Origin: an uncultured Sutterella sp.
GTDB lineage: Bacteria > Pseudomonadota > Gammaproteobacteria > Burkholderiales > Burkholderiaceae_F
Assembly: GCA_905213905.1 (NCBI GenBank)
Contig: CAJMKD010000003.1
Span: forward strand, 100,005 to 164,004
Length of the DNA stretch: 64,000 nucleotides
Direction of reading: 5' to 3'
Every line of letters starts with the position of its first letter. Positions within the stretch are counted from its first letter, which is position 1. Shown here piece after piece: positions 1-8,803 of the stretch. The notes under the pieces are model-generated. The model saw only the letters and a list, made by a program, of their open reading frames with translations, made no database searches and was not told where the DNA came from. Both the position numbers and the translations under genes were made by a program.

Positions 1-59
1 CATTCCTTATGCTGGCATTCTTCTTTTGGCTGCCCAATCAGATCGGCAGCGTCGGATGA
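1..59 (+). CDS. 3' end of a membrane protein gene (partial)
   Basis: The frame starting at base 3 is open to a TGA at 57-59 and encodes a hydrophobic stretch rich in Leu, Phe and Trp (FLMLAFFFWLPNQIGSVG). This looks like the last transmembrane segment of an integral membrane protein truncated by the window edge. Too little remains to name a family. Confidence 0.4.
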   Translation, partial: FLMLAFFFWLPNQIGSVG

Positions 60-215
60 TTTGTCGATCTTACCACGTCCCATTTTTTTGTATCGCGCAT
101 TTGCGCGATAGAAGCGGCATTTGAGCGTGTCGCTGCGGGCATCGAAGGCATTTGAGGCTGCTGCAGGCAGCGATAGCATTCGGCAAGCAGTTCTCTGGCA
201 TTGAGAGAGGGGCAT

Positions 216-251
216 AAAAAATACCCGCACGGCTACATCAACCGGACGGGT
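216..251 (-). terminator. Rho-independent terminator of the uspA-like gene
   Basis: Read on the minus strand, ACCCGTCCGG and CCGTGCGGGT pair around a 9-nt loop and are followed by a T-rich run (complement of the A-run at 216-221). It lies about 50 bp past the stop of the minus-strand gene at 300-1199. A second GC-rich hairpin without a T-run lies between them at about 264-286. Bases 60-215 hold nothing else I recognise. Confidence 0.7.
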
Positions 252-299
252 GTCTGCGTGTGCCGGCGCATCTGAAGACGCGCCGGCTTCCGCGCATGC

Positions 300-1199
300 T
301 TAGGCCTGACGAATGATGAGCAGCGGGACGTCGCCCGTAGCTGCAATGCGGGTCGCGGTAGATCCCATGATGGCTGCCTTGAAGCGGCCATAACCGTGCG
401 AACCCATCACCACAATGTCGAGCTTCTTCTTCTTGGCGAAAGCGGCAATTTCATCGCCGGGGTTGCCGACGAGGCAGACTTCTTTCGTTTTGACAGCCGC
501 TTTGGAGAAGAACGGGCGCAACGGCTCAACCGCTTCATTAAACTCATCCTTCTGCAGCTCCAGCACTTCCTCTTCAGAGAGAGCGGGCAGCGCCATGCCT
601 GCCATGTCAGGCATAACAGCGCCGGCGTAGTCGCTGACGACGTTGATGAGGTAGAAAGAGGCGCCGGTGCCGAAGAAGGAAATGTGCTTCAGAGCGTAGC
701 GAACGGCAGCGCGGCCGTATTTCGAGCCGTCGACGGCGACGCCGACGCGAAGCGCATCCGATGCGGGCGGAAGCTTGCCGCGAACGACGAGCACGGGGCA
801 CTTCGACTGCGCCAGAACGCCGTTCGATACAGAACCGAAGAAAAGGCCCTTGAGAGCGCTTTGTCCGCGCGAGCCCATGATGATTAGGTCAGCACCGACT
901 TTCTCTGCTGTTTTCGAGATGCTTTCTGCCGCTTCGCCTACGACGAAGGATTCGGTGGGGTGGAAGCCTGCTTTTTCGAGAATCTTGCGGGCAGGCTCAA
1001 AAACTTTGGCTGCTTCGTCTTCATAGTATCGAGTCAGTGCATCCTGCCCAACGAGACGGCAGGCGCGCGCAGGAAGCGGCTGCTGGATATTGAGCAGTTC
1101 AATGCTCGGGTTGCTGCCGAGAAGCGTTTGACGCGTTGCGATGAAGGAAACGGCGTTGAGAGAGTTGGTGCTGCCGTCGATCGGTACGAGAATTCGCAT
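300..1199 (-). CDS. Tandem-domain universal stress protein (UspA family)
   Basis: This is a 299-residue protein made of two consecutive Usp domains of about 145 residues each. Both domains begin with the family's beta strand (RILVPIDGS near residue 2 and LRVGVAVDGSKYGRAAV near 150). Both carry a nucleotide-binding G-x2-G-x9-G-S/T pattern near their ends (IIMGSRGQSALKGLFFGS at about 105 and VVMGSHGYGRFKAAIMGS at about 265). That pattern marks ATP-binding Usp proteins. Such proteins are cytoplasmic and accumulate under starvation or stress; the specific role here cannot be read from sequence. The gene is monocistronic, divergent from tcdA across a 350-bp AT-rich gap. A single-domain Usp gene lies nearby at 2486. 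Confidence 0.9.
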   Translation of the reverse strand: MRILVPIDGSTNSLNAVSFIATRQTLLGSNPSIELLNIQQPLPARACRLVGQDALTRYYEDEAAKVFEPARKILEKAGFHPTESFVVGEAAESISKTAEKVGADLIIMGSRGQSALKGLFFGSVSNGVLAQSKCPVLVVRGKLPPASDALRVGVAVDGSKYGRAAVRYALKHISFFGTGASFYLINVVSDYAGAVMPDMAGMALPALSEEEVLELQKDEFNEAVEPLRPFFSKAAVKTKEVCLVGNPGDEIAAFAKKKKLDIVVMGSHGYGRFKAAIMGSTATRIAATGDVPLLIIRQA

Positions 1200-1372
1200 A
1201 AAGCCTCCTTGGTTTTGGAACGCTTAGGTGCTGCGAAATGCGTTTCTTTTTTTTTTCTTAAAGGAACGTCAGGTCGAATAAAAGTCGGGCATGAAAAACT
1301 ACGCCCAGGATCGCAGCCTTGGTCGAAAACGTCCTGTTAAGCTAACTTTAACACCTGAATTTTTTGATATTT

Positions 1373-1441
1373 AAGCTTTTGAAGGTCTAGAAAGAAAAAA
1401 AGAAAAAATTCATTGTCGAAAGGCAAAGCATTCAAAAGCTT
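1373..1441. repeat. AT-rich divergent intergenic region with an 11-bp inverted repeat
   Basis: The 349-bp gap between the divergent usp and tcdA genes (1200-1548) is much more AT-rich than its surroundings. AAGCTTTTGAA at 1373-1383 is repeated in inverse orientation as TTCAAAAGCTT at 1431-1441, with 47 bases between. Long A and T runs flank it. It may hold promoters for both genes, but I could not single out convincing -35/-10 pairs. Confidence 0.5.
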
Positions 1442-1548
1442 GAAATCAATTTTCAAAAAATCAGTTGCTCCCAGGTTAAAAACATGAAGAGATATTTTTG
1501 TAAACAATCCTTGGCAGGTTGAAAACTGAAGAATAGGAAAACTGAAAA

Positions 1549-2334
1549 ATGAGCAGAACAACAGATCCGCGGCGTTTGGGCGGTGTCGCGAGACTCTATG
1601 GAGAAGAAGGCGCAAGACGGCTGGCGGCCGCACATGTGGTCGTTGTTGGTCTGGGCGGCGTCGGGAGCTGGGCGGCGGAAGCTCTAGCGAGAACAGGCAT
1701 CGGCCGATTGACGCTTATTGACGGCGACAAGAGTGCGCTATCCAATACGAATCGGCAGCTTCACGCTCTCGAAGGCGCTTACGGGCAATACAAAGCTGCG
1801 CTGCTTGAGGCGCGCTTTAAGGCGATTAATCCAGCGATTGAGATTGCTGCAGTCACATCTTTTGTGACTGAGGCCAATGTCCGCTCGATACTGCCCCGCG
1901 ATGCTGACTGGGTGCTCGACTGCATTGACGATCTCCGAGGAAAAACAGCATTGGTTGGCACGGCCGTTCGTCTTGGCTTTAAGGTTGCGGTGTCGGGCGG
2001 CGCCGGCGGCAAGCGAAACCCGGAAGCGCTTTACATCGAAGATTTGGCGCGCGTCAAAGGTGATCCGCTCACCGCTAAGCTTCGTGCCAATCTGCGGCGC
2101 GAATATGGATTCCCTGCTGGCAGCGCCGACGGCAAATCGAGAAAATTCGGCATTCCTGCTGTGGCGAGTGCTGAAGCCGTTCGGCAGCCAGATGCTGAGA
2201 ATTTGCTCGCCGTGGGAGCGGCTTCGGGCGAACGAATCGGGTTCGGCTCTGGGATTGTCGTTACAGGCTCAGCAGGGCTCCTTCTCGCATCGATCGTAAT
2301 CAACGACATCGTATCGGGTACGCGGCCCAGCTGA
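1549..2334 (+). CDS. tcdA: tRNA threonylcarbamoyladenosine dehydratase TcdA (E1-like ThiF family)
   Basis: The protein has 261 residues, close to the 268 of E. coli TcdA (CsdL). TcdA uses ATP to cyclise t6A37 in ANN-decoding tRNAs to ct6A. The ThiF/E1 fold is clear: an N-terminal RRLGGVARLYGEEG segment, the nucleotide-binding VVGLGGVGSWAAEAL near residue 30, the acidic LTLIDGDKSALSNTNRQ segment that holds the Asp and Arg of the adenylation site, and DWVLDCIDD near 120. The ATG is preceded by AGGAAA about 10 bases upstream. The E. coli partners CsdA/CsdE are not adjacent. It appears monocistronic, and the 150 bp after it holds no clear terminator. Confidence 0.92.
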   Translation: MSRTTDPRRLGGVARLYGEEGARRLAAAHVVVVGLGGVGSWAAEALARTGIGRLTLIDGDKSALSNTNRQLHALEGAYGQYKAALLEARFKAINPAIEIAAVTSFVTEANVRSILPRDADWVLDCIDDLRGKTALVGTAVRLGFKVAVSGGAGGKRNPEALYIEDLARVKGDPLTAKLRANLRREYGFPAGSADGKSRKFGIPAVASAEAVRQPDAENLLAVGAASGERIGFGSGIVVTGSAGLLLASIVINDIVSGTRPS

Positions 2335-2485
2335 AGCATCTCGTCACGGATCGGCTTTTCTTGATGCAATCCGCCGCGACGAAGGCCTTGAGTGCGTCCT
2401 ACAATGAACATACCGAACAAGTTGGGCGCACTTCAGGGGCGTGCCCGATGCGTCGATGCAACCACAATAAAAGGACAGGCAACTT

Positions 2486-2920
2486 ATGTACAAGCGCATC
2501 CTCGTGCCGACGGATGGGTCGGAACGCTCGATCAAAGCTGTGGAAGGGGCGGCAAAGTTTGCAAAGCCTCTCGGCGCAGCACTGATCGTCATGACCGTCG
2601 TCGAGCCGTATTCCTACACGAACCTTGCCGAGTATCGGCCGGAATCGATTGAACAGTACGATGAACGCGTGACGGAAGAGGCGCTTGCGCGCCTGGAAGA
2701 GGCCAAGAAGCTCTGCGAATCGCTCGGCGTCGAAGCCAAAACCGTGATGACGAAAAGCTTCTCGCCCGCTGAAGCAGTGATTGAGCAGGCCGAAAAGAAC
2801 GACTGCGACATCATCTTCATGGCGAGTCACGGCCGCAAGGGCATCGCGGCAGTGCTTCTCGGATCGGAAACGCAGAAAGTGCTGACGCACTCGCAAATCC
2901 CCGTCATGGTTTTCCGTTGA
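2486..2920 (+). CDS. Single-domain universal stress protein (UspA family)
   Basis: This 144-residue protein is one complete Usp domain. It starts with MYKRILVPTDGSERSIKAV and ends with the nucleotide-binding pattern IIFMASHGRKGIAAVLLGS followed by the family-typical QIPVMVF. The ATP-binding glycine pattern is kept, so it probably binds ATP. An AGGACAGG ribosome-binding site lies just upstream. The cytoplasmic stress role is inferred from the family only. It stands alone between tcdA and an unknown gene. Confidence 0.9.
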   Translation: MYKRILVPTDGSERSIKAVEGAAKFAKPLGAALIVMTVVEPYSYTNLAEYRPESIEQYDERVTEEALARLEEAKKLCESLGVEAKTVMTKSFSPAEAVIEQAEKNDCDIIFMASHGRKGIAAVLLGSETQKVLTHSQIPVMVFR

Positions 2921-3046
2921 GCCGAACGGATCTTCTTGTCACCTATAAGGATCGAACGCGCACAAGACTTGCTTGAGCCGCAGGAGAGCGGCCTTTGCTA
3001 ATATCTGCGCTTCGAATTCAAGGCATTCTTTCGAGGAGCTATCGAC

Positions 3047-3448
3047 ATGGCAGAAGAAGCCAAGAGCCCCATCGACGATCTCGATACGTCGCTGGACCTC
3101 GCAAATCTCTATACCGAAGCCACGCTGACGGATCGTCGTACCGGCGTGATCCGCATTCTTACGCCGGTTGGCGTTGATGGGGAACGGGACGTTGCGCGTC
3201 CAGTGCTTTACCGTGGCGAGACCCAAATCATGACGCAGATGGGGCCTTTGCCTGTGCAATTTGACATTCCTGCGAAGAATACGCAGGAAGCTGTTGAGAA
3301 GTTTTCCGACGCTGCCAAGCAGGGCATCAAGGATATGCTTGCCAAGATCCGGGAAATGCGTCGTGAGGCTGCCAGCCAAATTGTTACGCCGGATATGCCG
3401 GGCTTTCAGGCCCCGCCGCCTGCCGGTTCCGGACTTGTGATGCCGTAA
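3047..3448 (+). CDS. Conserved hypothetical cytoplasmic protein
   Basis: This is a 133-residue soluble protein with no signal peptide or membrane segment. The ATG has a strong GAGGAG site nine bases upstream. Residues 20-75 are probably beta-rich (YTEATLTDRRTGVIRILTPV and the GETQIMTQMGPLPVQFDIPA segment). Residues 80-112 form a likely amphipathic helix (AVEKFSDAAKQGIKDMLAKI). The tail is rich in Pro and Gly. I believe similar short proteins occur in other Burkholderiales, but I know no assigned function. A terminator follows at once, so it is expressed on its own. Confidence 0.75.
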   Translation: MAEEAKSPIDDLDTSLDLANLYTEATLTDRRTGVIRILTPVGVDGERDVARPVLYRGETQIMTQMGPLPVQFDIPAKNTQEAVEKFSDAAKQGIKDMLAKIREMRREAASQIVTPDMPGFQAPPPAGSGLVMP

Positions 3449-3477
3449 TAGGCGACGCGACCGAACGCGTTCATCCG

Positions 3478-3515
3478 AAAGGCCTTGCCGTTCGCGTGCG
3501 AGGCCTTTCTTTCAG
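3478..3515 (+). terminator. Rho-independent terminator
   Basis: AAAGGCCT and AGGCCTTT pair around a 15-nt loop and are followed by a T-rich tract. It ends the gene at 3047-3448. It also overlaps a possible TTG start at 3485 of the next gene, which is why the ATG at 3530 is preferred there. Confidence 0.8.
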
Positions 3516-3529
3516 TTTTTTCTTCCAGC

Positions 3530-4201
3530 ATGCATCGAGAGACGGTCAGAATCTTTACGCGCGAAGAAATGAACCGCGCGCCGCAGAAGCTTCTCAGAAA
3601 CGGCCGCATTGCCAATGCGGTCGTTACCAAAGTCGACGTTAAGGGCCGGGCTTGGACCGTCAAGGATTTCTCCGCAAGGCCTTGGTACGTCCGATGGTTT
3701 ATCGCGCCGTTTCTGCTTTCCCGGGAACTTGCCTTTTTAAATCGGCTCGAAGGAATTGACGGCATCGCCGAAGCCGCATTCCGCATTGATCGTCATGCGA
3801 TTGCCGTGAGCTATATGCCGGGGGAGTCGATCGGCAGAGAAGTTCGTGATCGCATAACGCCCGAATTTCTTGAGGCGCTCGAAGCGCTCGTGCATGCCAT
3901 GCATGAACGCGGCGTCGTTCATCTTGACCTGCGCGGCCTAGGCAACGTCATGATTCGGCCGGACAACAAGCCGGGCATCATTGATTTTCAATCTTCGCTT
4001 TTTACCGACAATCTGCCTCGCTCGATTCGGAAAATACTCGAAGACTTCGACGTTTCCGGGGTGCTTAAAAAATGGGCGAAGTATCAGCCCGAGCGCATGG
4101 GTGATGCACGCCGTGCTGAACTCGAGCGCATCAATAAGATCCGTCGCTTCTGGATTTTCAAAGGCTACTTCGGTCTCAGGAAGCATAAGCACCGCAAGTA
4201 G
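3530..4201 (+). CDS. RIO/WaaP-like protein kinase
   Basis: This 223-residue protein carries the core of a small bacterial kinase-like fold. It has a candidate ATP-binding Lys in WTVKDF (about residue 43), the catalytic-loop pattern VVHLDLRGLGNVMI (about 125), where D and N are spaced as in the RIO-type/WaaP-like family, and the metal-binding Asp in GIIDFQSS (about 146). Family members phosphorylate either proteins or lipopolysaccharide sugars, and the sequence does not decide which. The basic C-terminus (KHKHRK) may contact membrane or nucleic acid. The start was placed after the upstream terminator. The gene stands alone and is followed by its own terminator. Confidence 0.75.
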   Translation: MHRETVRIFTREEMNRAPQKLLRNGRIANAVVTKVDVKGRAWTVKDFSARPWYVRWFIAPFLLSRELAFLNRLEGIDGIAEAAFRIDRHAIAVSYMPGESIGREVRDRITPEFLEALEALVHAMHERGVVHLDLRGLGNVMIRPDNKPGIIDFQSSLFTDNLPRSIRKILEDFDVSGVLKKWAKYQPERMGDARRAELERINKIRRFWIFKGYFGLRKHKHRK

Positions 4202-4271
4202 CTGCGGAAAAGATGAAAATTCTTTAAAAAACAAAGAAGTTTCGGCAAACGCCCAGGAAGTGGGTTAAGAT

Positions 4272-4304
4272 GCGCGCTCAAACTTAAAGGGCGCGCTTTT
4301 GTTT
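4272..4304 (+). terminator. Rho-independent terminator
   Basis: GCGCGC (4272-4277) pairs with GCGCGC (4291-4296) around a 13-nt loop and is followed by TTTTGTTTG. It ends the kinase gene and isolates ettA. Confidence 0.7.
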
Positions 4305-4348
4305 GTTGCATCAGGCACGCTCCGACTTCCGAACTTTGCATTAGGAAC

Positions 4349-6013
4349 ATGGCTCAGTACGTTTTCACCATGAATCGCGTGGGCAAAATCGTCCCGCCCA
4401 AGCGTCAAATTCTCAAGGACATTTCGCTTTCGTTTTTTCCGGGCGCCAAGATCGGCGTGCTCGGTCTTAACGGCGCAGGCAAATCAACGCTCCTGAAGAT
4501 CATGGCCGGCGTCGACCAGGATCATGAAGGCGAGGCGATTCCGATGCCGAATCTCAAGATCGGGTATTTGCCTCAAGAGCCGCAGCTCGATCCAGAGAAG
4601 ACTGTTCGTGAAACAGTGGAAGAAGGCATGGGTGAAGTGATGGAGGCGCAGGCGAAGCTTGATGCTGTCTATGCCGCGTACGCAGAACCCGATGCGGACT
4701 TCGATCAGCTTGCTGCAGAACAGGCGCGTCTTGAAGCCATCATTGCTGCGGCAGGTACGAATGCCGAGACGCAGATGGAAGTGGCAGCCGACGCGCTTCG
4801 TCTTCCGCCGTGGGACGCTAAGGTTGGCGTGCTTTCCGGCGGCGAAAAGCGCCGTGTGGCGCTCTGTCGCCTGCTTTTGTCTCGCCCCGACATGCTGCTG
4901 CTCGACGAACCGACGAATCACCTCGACGCGGAGTCTGTCGAATGGCTTGAACAGTTTCTCCACCGCTTCCCAGGCACGGTGGTGGCGGTCACTCATGATC
5001 GCTACTTCCTTGACAATGCAGCGGAATGGATTCTCGAACTCGATCGCGGCGAGGGCATTCCCTGGAAGGGGAATTATTCTTCCTGGCTCGATCAAAAGGA
5101 AAAGCGTCTCGAGATCGAAAAGCGTCAGCAGGATGCGCGCATGAAGGCAATCAAGCACGAACTCGAATGGGTTCGCCAGAACCCGAAGGGGCGTCAGGCG
5201 AAGTCGAAAGCGCGCCTTTCCCGCTTCGAGGAACTTTCGAGCGTCGAGTATCAGCAACGCAATGAAACAAACGAAATCTTCATTCCTGTCGCAGAGCGCC
5301 TCGGCAACAACGTGATTGAGTTCAGTCACGTTTCGAAGGGCTTCGGCGACAGACTGCTTATTGATGATCTTTCCTTTACGATTCCGCCCGGCGCCATTGT
5401 TGGGGTTATCGGTCCGAACGGCGCCGGCAAATCGACGCTGTTCAAGATGATTGAAGGGCGAGAGGCGCCCGATGCCGGTGAAATCAAGATTGGGCCTACG
5501 GTGCGCTTGGCTGCGGTTGACCAGATGCGTGATGCATTGCCGAACGACAAGACGGTTTTTGAAGCCGTATCGGACGGTCTTGACGTTCTCCAGGTCGGCA
5601 AGTTCTCAATGCAGAGTCGTGCCTATCTCGGCCGTTTCAATTTCAAGGGCGGCGATCAGCAGAAACTGGTGGGTTCGCTTTCTGGCGGCGAGCGCGGCCG
5701 TCTCCACCTTGCCAAGACGCTGCTGGCCGGCGGGAATGTTCTCCTTCTCGACGAGCCCTCGAACGATCTCGACGTTGAGACGCTGCGTGCTCTTGAAGAG
5801 GCGCTTCTTGAGTTTGCCGGCTGCGCTCTTGTGACGTCGCACGACCGTTGGTTCCTCGATCGAATTGCAACGCACATTCTTGCCTTTGAGGGGGATTCGA
5901 AGGTAGTTTTCTTCGACGGCAACTACAACGAATACGAAGCCGACAAGCGGCGCCGGCTCGGCGAAGAAGGCGCTCGACCGAAACGCTTGCGCTTCAAGCC
6001 TTTGAAGCATTGA
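4349..6013 (+). CDS. ettA: Energy-dependent translational throttle protein EttA (ABC-F)
   Basis: This 554-residue protein matches the length of E. coli EttA (555). EttA binds the ribosomal E site and gates the first elongation step according to the ATP/ADP ratio. Two ABC cassettes are visible: Walker [10 protein letters not shown] near 44 and GPNGAGKST near 355, signatures LSGGEKRR near 165 and LSGGERGR near 445, and Walker [13 protein letters not shown] and [12 protein letters not shown]. Between them lies the basic linker that touches P-site tRNA ([16 protein letters not shown], then [19 protein letters not shown]). The [12 protein letters not shown] segment is typical of EttA rather than Uup. 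It has no transmembrane domain and is transcribed alone between terminators. Confidence 0.95.
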   Translation: MAQYVFTMNRVGKIVPPKRQILKDISLSFFPGAKIGVLGLNGAGKSTLLKIMAGVDQDHEGEAIPMPNLKIGYLPQEPQLDPEKTVRETVEEGMGEVMEAQAKLDAVYAAYAEPDADFDQLAAEQARLEAIIAAAGTNAETQMEVAADALRLPPWDAKVGVLSGGEKRRVALCRLLLSRPDMLLLDEPTNHLDAESVEWLEQFLHRFPGTVVAVTHDRYFLDNAAEWILELDRGEGIPWKGNYSSWLDQKEKRLEIEKRQQDARMKAIKHELEWVRQNPKGRQAKSKARLSRFEELSSVEYQQRNETNEIFIPVAERLGNNVIEFSHVSKGFGDRLLIDDLSFTIPPGAIVGVIGPNGAGKSTLFKMIEGREAPDAGEIKIGPTVRLAAVDQMRDALPNDKTVFEAVSDGLDVLQVGKFSMQSRAYLGRFNFKGGDQQKLVGSLSGGERGRLHLAKTLLAGGNVLLLDEPSNDLDVETLRALEEALLEFAGCALVTSHDRWFLDRIATHILAFEGDSKVVFFDGNYNEYEADKRRRLGEEGARPKRLRFKPLKH

Positions 6014-6031
6014 TACCAGTCAAAGGGAAAA

Positions 6032-6095
6032 AGTCCGGCGGCTCTGCCGGACTTAACAACGGACAGGCTGCCGCGTCTTCATGGCGCGGCTTTTT
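6032..6095 (+). terminator. Tandem terminator hairpins after ettA
   Basis: The first hairpin is AGTCCGGC/GCCGGACT (6032-6053), followed only by TTAA. The second is GCCGCG/CGCGGC (6070-6090), followed by TTTTT. The second contains an ATG (6081) in frame with mnmC, so that ATG is unlikely to be the real start. Confidence 0.7.
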
Positions 6096-6110
6096 GATGC
6101 AGGTGTAAGC

Positions 6111-7850
6111 ATGGCCGAAACGAGCGAGATGCAACTTGGCCGTCGGACGCCGCTCGTCACGTTGCTGGTGAGCGCACCGGAAGATTGTGAATTGCATCTC
6201 GTCATTCGTGCTGCTGGCGATTTGGTGCGAACAGGAAAACGAGTCCAGATCGTTGTGGCCGAAGATGAAGAACGTCCGAAAGCAAGGGACTTCGATGCAC
6301 TTATTCGAGCTGCCTGCAGGGTACAGAGCGGCAGTGTTCCTGCCAATGACTTGCAATTGGTTCAGTCGACTTTCACAGGCGCTCGGCAGGGGGAAGCGGC
6401 GGCGAAAGTCTGCGGAAGCATTCTTCTTTGTTTTTCTCGACTGGAAGACAAGCGAATGCGGCGGGAAGCGCCATGCGAACCCGATGTGCTTTTTCTGCAT
6501 GATTTCGATGAGCTCGCCCGTTTTCGCGGCTTTGTGCATGCGGGCACCCGGATTCGATTGCTCGATTCGAACCGAAAGAGTCCGCCGGCATTTCTCAATA
6601 GCTTGCCGAACGGCGACTTCTCGCCGAAGCATGCGCGAGCAGCACCGACTCTGGCGCGAACAGTTCGGGATGTTCTAATCGTGGGCGCGGGCATGGCTGG
6701 CGCTTTTGCCGCACATGCGCTCTGTCGACGCGGCTTCCGGCTTTCCGTCGTGGATGCGGGCTGCGTGCCAGCAAGCGGGGCCTCAGCGCTCTATGCTGGT
6801 CTTGCGCACCCGCACTGGGAGGCCAAGGAAACTTATGGGTATCGACTCACACGCGCCGGCACAGAATGTTTGGCAGAACTCCTTGAAGCTTATCCAAATT
6901 GCGTTCACAAATGCGGTGTTCTTGATCTTGCGGTAGATCCAGCGGAAGAAGAACGCTTCCGACGCACTTGCCAAGCGCTTCAGCAAGAGTGCAAGATTCC
7001 GGTTGCTCGATTTCTGAGTGCCGAAGCAGCGCGCAGCTGTTGCGGCATGCCGGTTCGATTCGGGGGCTTGTGGTACGAGTCGGGACGGCTGGTGAATGCT
7101 GGGGGGCTTGTGCGGGCTTTGTTCGATGCAACGAAGGCGCCGGTTCTCACCAATGCCGAAATTCGACTGCGGCAGGAAAACGGTTTATGGCTTGCTGTGA
7201 ATTCAGCCGGCGTCGTTTTGGCGAAAGCATCGGCCGTTGTTGCGGCCTCGGGCCTTCAGTCGCCGCAGCTTTTCGGCGACAGCCCTGAAGAATATGGTGT
7301 TTCGTCGCTCTACGGGCGCATATCACTATTGCGGGACACGGATTGTATGGGACTCGCTGTTCCGGTGACAGGGCGGGGCTATGCAGCAAGAACGCAGGAC
7401 GGGTATGTCGGTGTCGGCGCAACCTATGAGCGCGGGGACGAACCCGTGCTGTCGGCGCAGGAGGCGCATGCGGAGAATGCTGCAATTTTGAGGCGTCTTC
7501 TTCTTGATGCCGGCAGAGTTTTTCCCTGCGGCTTTTACGAGGGCATTCGCGCCGTCGCGAAAGACCGGATGCCGATTATGGGGGCGATGGCGGATATTCG
7601 AGCGATCGTGGGGCTCGATCCGATGCGCATTGAAGCCAAAGATGTTCCTCTGCTCGAAAAAGCATGGGGTATTTTTGCGTTGGGCTCCCGCGGCCTTTCT
7701 TGGGGGCTCATATTGGCAGAGGCGCTTGCTGCTCAAATGGCGGGCGAATTCTCGCCTTTGACGCGCTCGTTGCTCGATGCAGTTTCGCCTGCTGGACACG
7801 CCCTTCGGGTTTTGCGCGAGAGAAAGCGGCAAGCGCAGGAGCGCGCTTAA
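6111..7850 (+). CDS. mnmC: MnmC-like tRNA 5-(carboxymethyl)aminomethyluridine FAD oxidoreductase with an eroded N-terminal domain
   Basis: The protein has 579 residues from the ATG at 6111, which follows an AGGTG site. Residues about 185-579 are the FAD-dependent MnmC(o) domain: dinucleotide motif DVLIVGAGMAGAFAAHAL, then SALYAGLAHPHWE, a GVGATYERGDE segment, GIRAVAKDRMPIMG and the C-terminal LGSRGLSWGLILAEALAAQM. This domain oxidises cmnm5U34 to nm5U34 in tRNAs such as tRNA-Lys(UUU). E. coli MnmC has 668 residues and an N-terminal SAM-dependent methyltransferase that finishes mnm5U34. Here the first 185 residues have no glycine-rich SAM loop, but VQIVVAEDEERPKARDF and DVLFLHDFDELARF resemble worn versions of that domain's strands. 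The oxidoreductase call is firm; loss of the methyltransferase is inference. A terminator follows. Confidence 0.82.
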   Translation: MAETSEMQLGRRTPLVTLLVSAPEDCELHLVIRAAGDLVRTGKRVQIVVAEDEERPKARDFDALIRAACRVQSGSVPANDLQLVQSTFTGARQGEAAAKVCGSILLCFSRLEDKRMRREAPCEPDVLFLHDFDELARFRGFVHAGTRIRLLDSNRKSPPAFLNSLPNGDFSPKHARAAPTLARTVRDVLIVGAGMAGAFAAHALCRRGFRLSVVDAGCVPASGASALYAGLAHPHWEAKETYGYRLTRAGTECLAELLEAYPNCVHKCGVLDLAVDPAEEERFRRTCQALQQECKIPVARFLSAEAARSCCGMPVRFGGLWYESGRLVNAGGLVRALFDATKAPVLTNAEIRLRQENGLWLAVNSAGVVLAKASAVVAASGLQSPQLFGDSPEEYGVSSLYGRISLLRDTDCMGLAVPVTGRGYAARTQDGYVGVGATYERGDEPVLSAQEAHAENAAILRRLLLDAGRVFPCGFYEGIRAVAKDRMPIMGAMADIRAIVGLDPMRIEAKDVPLLEKAWGIFALGSRGLSWGLILAEALAAQMAGEFSPLTRSLLDAVSPAGHALRVLRERKRQAQERA

Positions 7851-7870
7851 TGGCTGCAGCAAAAGAAAAG

Positions 7871-7898
7871 ACCGCCTCTTTTTTGGAGGCGGCCCTTT
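7871..7898. terminator. Convergent terminator between mnmC and the SEC-C gene
   Basis: CCGCCTC (7872-7878) and GAGGCGG (7886-7892) form a 7-bp stem with flanking A and T runs, so it can serve both converging genes. Confidence 0.6.
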
Positions 7899-7923
7899 CG
7901 TTGCGGTATGCGAGTGTCAGCGA

Positions 7924-8631
7924 TTAATTCTTCTTGCCGCAGCACTGCTTATATTTTTTTCCGCTGCCGCAGGGGCACGGGTCGTTGCGTCCGACGCGAG
8001 GCGCTTCCCGGCGCACGGGCTTGTTGGGTCGGAGGATCTGCTTGAGGGCAAACACGCTTTCGACAACGGCATAGAGGGCGTCGCCGAGATCCTTGGGCTT
8101 GTCGCCTGCGGCCGCGAGGATTTCAGCCAGGTTGGCTTCTTCTGCCTCGTTTTCAGCCTCAAGGGATGCATAGCGAGCGATGCGTGAGAAGTGACGGAAC
8201 GATTCTTCTTCTGCATCTTCAGGAATCAAGTCTAGCCAGTAGCGCGCGCCCATGAAGAAGCCGCTCGCCCAGGGTTCAATTGCACCGATTCCTTCTTCGT
8301 CGGTGATTTCATGCCCCTCATCGTCGACAAAGGGCAGAATGATTGGATCAAGGCCGCCGTCAGCATTGAGTGCTGCGGCAATTTCACGCCGACGCATGTC
8401 GATGAGCTCGAGAATGCGAGCATTTTCCGGCACTTTTTCTGGATCGCCTTCAGGATCGAAAATGAAGGGCAGAAGATCTTCATCGGTCGGCATCTGAGGA
8501 GCGAGTGCCGCGGCAGTCAGAAAACCGTCAAGTACGCCGACATCCATGACGTCGTCGCCGAGGGGTTCGAGAAGCGTTTCGAGTTCTTCGATCTGCTCGA
8601 TGTCGATCAGGCGGGCGTCCTGCTGATTCAT
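7924..8631 (-). CDS. UPF0149/YecA family protein with C-terminal SEC-C zinc motif
   Basis: This is a 235-residue, very acidic protein. Residues 10-170 match the YecA/UPF0149 pattern: [28 protein letters not shown] near the start and [13 protein letters not shown] near 120. It ends with the SEC-C motif [17 protein letters not shown], whose Cys residues bind zinc as in the SecA tail. Members with this motif may contact the ribosome or SecB-like partners, but no reaction is established. It is monocistronic on the minus strand and convergent with mnmC. Confidence 0.85.
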   Translation of the reverse strand: MNQQDARLIDIEQIEELETLLEPLGDDVMDVGVLDGFLTAAALAPQMPTDEDLLPFIFDPEGDPEKVPENARILELIDMRRREIAAALNADGGLDPIILPFVDDEGHEITDEEGIGAIEPWASGFFMGARYWLDLIPEDAEEESFRHFSRIARYASLEAENEAEEANLAEILAAAGDKPKDLGDALYAVVESVFALKQILRPNKPVRREAPRVGRNDPCPCGSGKKYKQCCGKKN

Positions 8632-8803
8632 ATCGTGGGGATCCTTGGAAAAAATGGAAAATGAGAACGGCCGCGATCATAACTTAATCACAGCCGCTTT
8701 GGGCAAAAGTTTGCGCTCTGTTGCTTTTCTTTGGGCAACATGCAGGGGCAACTGCAGGCAACTTCGCGCATAATGACGCTCTTTTAAAAACGGGGACTAT
8801 TCC

